DNA of 27,165 bases from QYOJ01 sp043810345. Its GTDB lineage: Bacteria; Bacteroidota; Bacteroidia; Bacteroidales; FEN-979. Made by a program: the position numbers and the translations under genes. Every line of letters starts with the position of its first letter. The stretch's first letter is position 1. Below the pieces are notes generated by a model, which saw only the letters and a list, made by a program, of their open reading frames with translations, did no database searches and had not been told where the DNA came from. The stretch spans positions 1 through 27,165 of the forward strand of contig JBDROF010000039.1 of NCBI GenBank assembly GCA_043810345.1, written 5' to 3'. Positions 22,976 to 27,165 of this stretch are shown piece after piece.

Positions 22976-23563
22976 ATGAGCTCCAACATTAAGGTACAAC
23001 GGATATGCCAGCACTGCAACAAAGAGTTTACAGCCAGGACGACTGTCACCCGGTATTGCAGTGATGATTGTGCCAAGAAAGCATACAAGGCCAAGAAACG
23101 AGATGAGAAAGTCGAGGATAGCAATAAGGAGACTCAGTTTATCAGAACAAAACCGATGGAAGACCTAAAGGTGAAAGAGTTTCTGACCATCACGGAGGCC
23201 TGCAGAATTTTATCCCTTAGTCGCTGGACAATCTGGCGGGCAATAAAAAATGAGGAGTTGATTGCTGCTAAAATCGGCAGGAGAGTGTTGATCAGACATT
23301 CCGATCTTGATATGCTTTTTAAAATAGAAATAAACAGTGGCCCAGAAAAGATCAAGGAGGAACAGAGGCCGAATGATCCTACAAATACAGACACAGGCAA
23401 TTTTAATATTGCTGATAGTTACACCTTGACTGAAGTCCAGAACAAATATGGAATTTCAGAGTCTGCGCTACAGCATTTAATAAAACGTAACAATGTACCG
23501 AAGATTAAACAGGGATGGTTTGCCTACGTTCCTAAAAAAGTAATTGATACCCTTCTGACTTAA
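22976..23563 (+). CDS. Zinc-ribbon / double-HTH DNA-binding protein (excisionase/MerR-like)
   Basis: This 195-residue cytoplasmic protein probably regulates the mobile element. The N-terminus has a treble-clef-like zinc site with Cys11, Cys14, Cys28 and Cys32. A basic linker follows (KKAYKAKKRDEK). Residues about 64-111 form an excisionase-type HTH (LTITEACRILSLSRWTIWRAI then a wing with RRVLIRHSDLD). Residues about 148-193 form a second HTH-like module (YTLTEVQNKYGISESALQ). Such genes commonly sit just upstream of a tyrosine integrase in Bacteroidetes elements, as here (7 bp gap). The 10-bp repeat array directly before its start is a natural candidate for self-binding. Family identity is fairly secure; the regulatory role is inferred. 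Confidence 0.8.
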   Translation: MSSNIKVQRICQHCNKEFTARTTVTRYCSDDCAKKAYKAKKRDEKVEDSNKETQFIRTKPMEDLKVKEFLTITEACRILSLSRWTIWRAIKNEELIAAKIGRRVLIRHSDLDMLFKIEINSGPEKIKEEQRPNDPTNTDTGNFNIADSYTLTEVQNKYGISESALQHLIKRNNVPKIKQGWFAYVPKKVIDTLLT

Positions 23564-23570
23564 TACTGGT

Positions 23571-24119
23571 ATGGCAATAAAAGTGAAATTAAGATCGAAA
23601 TCCATTTCAGGAAACAGGCAAAGTCTGTACCTGGACTTCTATCCGCCCATCCCCCACCCTGAAACGGATATACCCACCCGCAGGGAATTTCTGAACTTAT
23701 TCCTGCACAATGAATTTGAAATAGAGGAACAAAAACACCAGGATGAAGAGGGAAAGAAGCATAATGAACAAACATTGAAACTGGCTGGACAAATAAGGCT
23801 GAAGCGGGATAACCAGTTAAATAAACCAGAAATATATACCGGTTATGAAAAAGAGCAATTAAAGATCAAGGAACGAGAGAACATCTCTTTCCTTGAATAT
23901 TTCAACCACTTGGTGAAGAAACGGAAATCATCAAACCATGACAACTGGGTTTCTGCTTCTCATTACCTTGAGAAATTCTCTGGTGGTATGTTAAAGTTCG
24001 CCGATCTGAATGAAAAGTTTTGCAACGATTTCAGGGATTACCTTTGCAAAACTCCCAGCAGCCGTAGTTCCCAACAGTTATTAACGAAAAATTTATTATC
24101 GATAGAAGTCTGTACATAG
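23571..24119 (+). pseudogene. Truncated tyrosine recombinase/integrase (N-terminal part only)
   Basis: The 182-residue reading frame starts like an intact Bacteroidetes site-specific integrase: MAIKVKLRSKSISGNRQSLY, then the P-x-I-P-H-P-E-T region of the arm-binding domain (about 1-90). A SAM-like core-binding domain follows (about 103-175) with SNHDNWVSA and LNEKFCNDFRDYL. After the KTPSSRSS residues (ending near 24070) resemblance stops. The last roughly 12 codons are out-of-family sequence followed by a stop. Family members are roughly 400-450 residues, so the whole catalytic domain with the R-H-R-Y residues is gone. The sequence continues in a different frame as a restriction-enzyme remnant. 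The product cannot recombine DNA, though it might still bind arm sites. Confidence 0.85.
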
Positions 24120-24442
24120 CGAAACCTATCTCTCAGATGCCAGGCTGCATTTATATTCAGGGGATTCTTTCGTCCAAATTACTGGTTTGGCTTTTTAAAT
24201 TTGAGAAAAACGAATTTGATGATTTGTTCCCAAAAATTAGACTTGAGGAATTCAAAAAGCTTCCAATCCCTCAAGAACCAAAATATGTTAACGAAATAGA
24301 GCATATTGTTAGAGAAATTCTCACATTAAAAAATCTTGATCCTTTAGCCAACACAAATGTGCAGGGAACTGAGATTGACCGACTGGTTTACGAATTATAT
24401 GGGTTGGCAGAAGAGGAGATTCAGATTGTGGAGAATTCATAA
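24068..24442 (+). pseudogene. C-terminal remnant of a type IIG restriction-modification enzyme
   Basis: A frame opens right after a TAG at 24065-24067, without a start codon. It reads through VINEKFIIDRSLY, then a segment with LSSKLLVWLFKF, and DDLFPKIRLEEFKKLPIP, ending with TEIDRLVYELYGLAEEEIQIVE. These are hallmarks of the C-terminal target-recognition region and tail of single-chain Eco57I-like restriction-methyltransferases. Only about 125 residues of what is normally a protein of about 1000 remain. All methylase motifs and the nuclease are missing. An internal ATG at 24137 could give a 101-residue peptide, but there is no sign it is a functional gene. Confidence 0.8.
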
Positions 24443-24490
24443 ACAAGCTCGCTTTTTAAAAAGTGCTACAAGTTGTCATAAAATAAATTT

Positions 24491-24507
24491 GTTCACAAAA
24501 TGTGAAC
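24491..24507. promoter_or_regulatory. Palindromic operator candidate upstream of higB
   Basis: GTTCACA-AAA-TGTGAAC is a perfect inverted repeat with 7-bp arms and a 3-bp centre. It lies 26 bp upstream of the higB start and overlaps the region where a -33 box would sit relative to the TATCTTTG at 24524. HigA-family antitoxins repress their own operon through palindromes, which makes this the likely operator. Confidence 0.6.
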
Positions 24508-24523
24508 TATTGAAAAATTAACG

Positions 24524-24531
24524 TATCTTTG
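24524..24531 (+). promoter_or_regulatory. Putative -7 promoter element of higBA
   Basis: TATCTTTG matches TAnnTTTG and ends one base before the higB ATG at 24533. TGTG (3 of 4 to TTTG), part of the palindrome, lies 19 bp upstream at 24501-24504. If correct, transcription would start at or very close to the start codon. Confidence 0.45.
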
Positions 24532-24532
24532 C

Positions 24533-24865
24533 ATGAGAGTTCATTTAATAAAGAAGCAGACCATTCAGGATTATGTGGATGGTCATGCCCCTGGAGAAAG
24601 TTCGTTTGAGAATTGGTTGACAGCCATTCAATATGCAGATTGGGCCATACCTCAAGACATGCGACAAACGTTTGGTTCAACCGATCTCTTAGGGAACGGG
24701 AGCGACAGGGTAGTATTTAACATTGGGGGTAATAATTACCGTATGATCTGTAAATATCATTTTGGTCTCACTAAAGTTCACCTGTCTGTCCGTTGGATCG
24801 GCACACATGCAGAATACAATGAACTCTGTGATCGTGGAGAACAATATACTGTCAATGCATATTAA
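24533..24865 (+). CDS. higB: HigB-family type II toxin (RelE-like mRNA interferase)
   Basis: This 110-residue toxin is predicted to cleave mRNA on the ribosome. The N-terminus MRVHLIKKQTIQDY and the segment FNIGGNNYRMICKYHF, followed by VHLSVRWIGTHAEYNELC, match HigB toxins closely. The Arg/Lys/His-rich central strand region is the part that usually carries the active residues. It lies 11 bp upstream of the antitoxin gene, with toxin first, which is the HigBA order. A -7 promoter element lies almost directly against the ATG, and a 17-bp palindrome is just upstream. The sequence appears complete. Confidence 0.92.
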   Translation: MRVHLIKKQTIQDYVDGHAPGESSFENWLTAIQYADWAIPQDMRQTFGSTDLLGNGSDRVVFNIGGNNYRMICKYHFGLTKVHLSVRWIGTHAEYNELCDRGEQYTVNAY

Positions 24866-24876
24866 CCATTTCAGAT

Positions 24877-25326
24877 ATGAAAACGTTAAAATACACGGTT
24901 ATCAAATCTTCGCCTCAGTACGACATGTATTGCAGAACACTGGAGGATTTACTGGGAAGCAATGATAACAGCAAAAATGCCGGCGATGAGATTGAATTAC
25001 TCACTCTGATAATTGAGAAATGGGATGCTGAACACTCCACCCTCAATGAAGTCAATCCTATTGAATTACTGCACTCTTTAATGCATGATCATAATTTAAA
25101 GGCAAAGGACCTGGTTGAGATTTTAGGGGTTAGCAAAGGTCTTGTTTCAGATATCCTGAACTATAAAAAAGGATTGTCAAAGGAAATTATCCGTATTCTT
25201 GCCGGATATTTCAAAGTCTCACAGGAAGCCTTTAACCGGCCTTATAAATTAAAAAATCCTTTGAACTCGCATTTGCGGAATGCAAGTGTGATGAATACAC
25301 CAAAAGAGATTGAACTGGCCTGTTAA
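24877..25326 (+). CDS. higA: HigA-family antitoxin with XRE-type HTH
   Basis: This 149-residue antitoxin neutralises HigB and probably represses the operon. Residues about 1-60 form a helical, acidic toxin-binding region (DEIELLTLIIEKWDAEH). The HTH lies at about 76-95 (AKDLVEILGVSKGLVSDILN), followed by conserved KGLSKEIIRILAGYFKVSQEAF, typical of the HigA/XRE class. The last 25 residues are variable. The gene follows higB by 11 bp and is the second half of a complete toxin-antitoxin pair. The pair is AT-rich like the neighbouring integrase fragment, consistent with horizontal acquisition. Confidence 0.92.
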   Translation: MKTLKYTVIKSSPQYDMYCRTLEDLLGSNDNSKNAGDEIELLTLIIEKWDAEHSTLNEVNPIELLHSLMHDHNLKAKDLVEILGVSKGLVSDILNYKKGLSKEIIRILAGYFKVSQEAFNRPYKLKNPLNSHLRNASVMNTPKEIELAC

Positions 25327-25653
25327 ATTAACATTCCCGGGCAACTTTTTTCTTTTAAACTCCGCCAAAAAAAGAGGTTGCAAAAAAGAAGGACGTTGGC
25401 CACCACACCCTATTAAACTCGAAATTCCCGCAAAGTTACCTGCGAAAAATCCGTCCCGAGTACTCGGGACTGTACAACTGTAAAGGGCGACCTCCTTTTG
25501 GATTCGTCGCTCTGCGAGTCTTGTCAGATTGTTCCAATCGTGACCTAAACCCTTGACATTATTTATTTTTCTCGGGATGCACTTGGGCATAAATTTCATT
25601 TTAACCAGGTGGGCCAGAAACCTAAAGAAGTCTCAAGGGCATGAGCATCATTT
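25327..25653. other. Non-coding segment with inverted repeats between higA and the ArdC-like gene
   Basis: No convincing gene occupies these 327 bp. An imperfect inverted repeat runs from GCAAC at 25341-25345 to GTTGC at 25377-25381, with T-tract/A-tract arms. A perfect 18-bp palindrome GTCCCGAGTACTCGGGAC lies at 25453-25470. Another short stem is formed by GATTCG and CGAGTC near 25501-25520. The motif ACTTG-N4-TAAATTTCA (25581-25598) recurs upstream of the last gene of the window. Possible roles are a structured RNA, transfer origin or composite regulatory region; the sequence alone does not decide. Confidence 0.4.
25453..25470. repeat. Perfect 18-bp palindrome
   Basis: GTCCCGAGTACTCGGGAC is exactly self-complementary (9 + 9). 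It is GC-rich within a moderate-GC segment and is not followed by a T-tract, so it is not a typical intrinsic terminator. Confidence 0.6.
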
Positions 25654-26595
25654 ATGAATAAATCACAAATCTATGCAGCCATCACAGAAAAGATCATTGC
25701 CAACCTCGAAACAGCCGGAAGTTGGATGAAACTCTGGCAGGTTCAGTCACCGGTCAGCATGAATGGCCATTATTACCGGGGTATCAATCGCCTGGTGCTT
25801 TCTTCCGATCCTTTCGTGAGCCGTGTATATGGCACGTTTCAACAAATCCGTGCCAATGGCGGACAGGTTCGCAAGGGCGAAAAATCCACCATCGTGGTAT
25901 TATGGAAGAACACGGTTGAGAAAGACGAAACCACCGGCGAGACAAAAAAGATGTTCCTTCTGAAATTTTATCATGTCTTCAACTCCGAACTGGCCGATTT
26001 TGACGAGCAGGGCAAACAAAAGATAGCCCAGTTACAAAGCCTGGTTGACGAAAAGGTCAACGATGAACACCTGGAGGCTGAATCTATCATCGAAGGCTAC
26101 GATGGACGCCCGGAAATCATCTTCTCCGACAAAGACGACCGTGCCTACTATGCCCCGGTTGCCGACCTGATCTCAGTTCCTGATATGAAATACTTCACCA
26201 GCTCTTCCGCTTTCTACCGGGTCCTGTTCCATGAAATGGGCCACTCAACCGGTCATCCCAAACGTCTCAACCGCTATGACGGAATGTCGAACAGCTACGG
26301 TGATATCCCCTATTCCAAAGAGGAACTGGTAGCTGAGCTCTGTTCTTCCTTCCTGGCCGGTATTGCAAACCTTGACCTGGATATCCGTAACTCAGCCGCT
26401 TATATCAATGGCTGGGCTTCGGCGCTCCGTGACAACCAGAAATGGGTCATGTGGGCTGCTGCAAGGGCAGAAAAAGCCGCCGACCATATCCTGGGCAATG
26501 CTGCTTCTTTCGTTCCTGCAGAAGAAAAAACCACGACAGAAGATGTTAGCGAAGTCCCGGTCCTTGAGCCTGTCCTGGAAGACACACCCTTTTAA
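25654..26595 (+). CDS. ArdC-like antirestriction protein (ssDNA-binding N-domain plus zincin metallopeptidase)
   Basis: This 313-residue protein has the ArdC architecture. An N-terminal single-strand DNA-binding domain (about 1-115) contains the typical segments MNGHYYRGINRLVL, GTFQQIRANGGQVRKGEKS and FYHVFN. A zincin-like peptidase domain follows (about 150-290) with HEMGH at 193-197 and a downstream EELVAEL helix (about 223-229) that may supply the third ligand. A short acidic tail ends the protein. ArdC-type proteins of conjugative plasmids and elements protect incoming single-stranded DNA from restriction. Its place in this mobile zone fits that role. Codon use is more GC-rich than in the HigBA-integrase stretch, suggesting a different history. 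The ATG at 25654 is chosen because an upstream ATG at 25641 stops after six codons. Confidence 0.9.
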   Translation: MNKSQIYAAITEKIIANLETAGSWMKLWQVQSPVSMNGHYYRGINRLVLSSDPFVSRVYGTFQQIRANGGQVRKGEKSTIVVLWKNTVEKDETTGETKKMFLLKFYHVFNSELADFDEQGKQKIAQLQSLVDEKVNDEHLEAESIIEGYDGRPEIIFSDKDDRAYYAPVADLISVPDMKYFTSSSAFYRVLFHEMGHSTGHPKRLNRYDGMSNSYGDIPYSKEELVAELCSSFLAGIANLDLDIRNSAAYINGWASALRDNQKWVMWAAARAEKAADHILGNAASFVPAEEKTTTEDVSEVPVLEPVLEDTPF

Positions 26596-26616
26596 CCAAG
26601 AAATTCATTCAATAGA

Positions 26617-26647
26617 GCCATCCCGGGTAACTGGGGTGGTTTTTTTT
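26617..26647 (+). terminator. Intrinsic terminator after the ArdC-like gene
   Basis: CCATCCC (26618-26624) pairs with GGGGTGG (26633-26639) through seven pairs, including one G-U, with an 8-nt loop. Eight Ts follow immediately (26640-26647). This is a strong rho-independent terminator about 22 bp after the stop codon. Confidence 0.85.
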
Positions 26648-26847
26648 GATCATTCAGCCCTCCTATTTTCCTTTTCTATGATGCAATTGCAGAAATCTTA
26701 TACCTGTGGTTTTTGTTTAATTCCCATGCTAAGCTATTATCCCATTCCAGGGTATAAGTGCTACTCATTCAAGAATTTTCCCGGCATATCCTGCAGGTGT
26801 TCGGTATTCCAGTTCCTACTTGAGTGCCCCTCCATGGTCTTAATTAC

Positions 26848-26865
26848 ACTTGCATATAAATTTCA
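26848..26865 (+). promoter_or_regulatory. ACTTG-N4-TAAATTTCA motif upstream of the last gene
   Basis: The motif is found here and at 25581-25598 with identical spacing, upstream of the ArdC-like gene. TAAATTTC differs from the -7 consensus TAnnTTTG at one position, so it may be part of a promoter. It lies about 17 bp before the ATG at 26882. Confidence 0.4.
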
Positions 26866-26881
26866 CTTAAAAATCACAGCC

Positions 26882-27165
26882 ATGAAAAATTTCGTAAAAA
26901 ACTACATCGGAAAAGGAAAGAAAGTCGAAGGCCGTGAAATCATTAAAATCAACTTCAAAATTGAAGATCTCGTAAAGTTCTCACACAAATTCAAGGATGA
27001 AGATTACATCTCTATTGAAATCGCAAAACTGAAAAGCCCTGACAAATTCGGACATGACTACACCGCTTATGTCAACCGCCTGGAAGAATCCTCAGTAAAT
27101 GAACCTGTAAAGCCCGTTGAAACTCCTAAAAAGAAACGCAATACTTCAAAGAAGGCTTCGAATGA
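26882..27165 (+). CDS. Small mobile-element protein of unknown function (partial, runs off the window)
   Basis: A frame opens at ATG 26882 and stays open for 94 codons to the window edge, so the stop is not seen. The product starts MKNFVKNYIGKGKKVEG and contains a compact alpha/beta segment (about 18-70) with KINFKIEDLVKFSHKF, YISIEIAKLKSPDKFG and DYTAYVNRLEE. A Pro/Lys-rich tail follows, with PKKKRNTSKK at about 82-92. Short proteins with a similar start and basic tail accompany ArdC-like genes in Bacteroidetes conjugative elements, as far as I recall, but no function is known to me. Codon use and the lack of stop codons support a real gene. Confidence 0.7.
   Translation, partial: MKNFVKNYIGKGKKVEGREIIKINFKIEDLVKFSHKFKDEDYISIEIAKLKSPDKFGHDYTAYVNRLEESSVNEPVKPVETPKKKRNTSKKASN

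Noticed and set aside
24443..24490. CTTTTTAAAAAG palindrome after the restriction remnant as a terminator
   Set aside because: It is a pure A/T stem with no GC core and no following T-tract, so termination is not convincing.
25553..25558. TTGACA as a sigma70-type -35 box before the ArdC-like gene
   Set aside because: No TATAAT-like -10 lies at the right distance, and the lineage uses TTTG/TAnnTTTG promoters.
25249..25599. Minus-strand 116-codon frame over the higA end and the non-coding segment
   Set aside because: It overlaps the higA coding end on the opposite strand, has an unusual amino-acid mix and spans the palindromes. It is better explained as a frame through a structured non-coding region.

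Overview
The window looks like a chromosomal segment of a Bacteroidetes bacterium, probably in or near Bacteroidales. The evidence is TAnnTTTG-type -7 promoter elements, the lack of clear Shine-Dalgarno sites, and a glycogen operon with a Bacteroidetes-style glycogen synthase/phosphorylase fusion. The glycogen genes, GH57 protein, M48 protease and MnmE all fit this. The exact taxon cannot be read from the sequence.

Region 1 (1-5.7 kb, + strand) holds an AT-rich leader, dnaA, a low-molecular-weight tyrosine phosphatase, a PLP-dependent threonine/serine dehydratase and an RsmI-like methyltransferase, the last three linked by ATGA overlaps. A two-gene ABC-2 exporter follows. Region 2 (5.7-9.9 kb, - strand) is an overlapping fabG / von Willebrand A membrane protein / M48 CAAX-type protease unit with its own promoter. 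Region 3 (9.9-18.75 kb, - strand) is a glycogen operon: debranching enzyme, GT4 glycosyltransferase, GH57 amylase-like protein, and a 1417-residue fusion of a GT3-type synthase to a GT35 phosphorylase. Together these could build, trim, debranch and phosphorolyse a cytoplasmic alpha-glucan. Region 4 (18.87-22.73 kb) has a beta-helix lipoprotein, an unlinked sucD and mnmE, with an intergenic repeat family (AATTACGAAT) next to start codons.

Region 5 (22.8 kb to the end) is a mobile-element zone placed directly after the mnmE terminator. It holds a zinc-ribbon/double-HTH regulator and an integrase cut off in its core-binding domain. The cut integrase is joined to the C-terminal remnant of a type IIG restriction-modification enzyme. 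Beyond that are a complete HigBA toxin-antitoxin pair with a palindromic operator, a 327-bp structured-looking non-coding segment, an ArdC-like antirestriction metalloprotease, and a small gene that runs off the window. The base composition of 22.9-25.3 kb is visibly more AT-rich than the flanks.

The least explained signals are a six-unit, exactly 10-bp tandem array that ends at the start codon of the HTH regulator, and -7 promoter elements lying 1-4 nt from three start codons (possible leaderless transcripts). Others are a shared ACTTG-N4-TAAATTTCA motif upstream of two mobile-element genes, and a catalytic Asp-to-Asn change in the GH57 protein.
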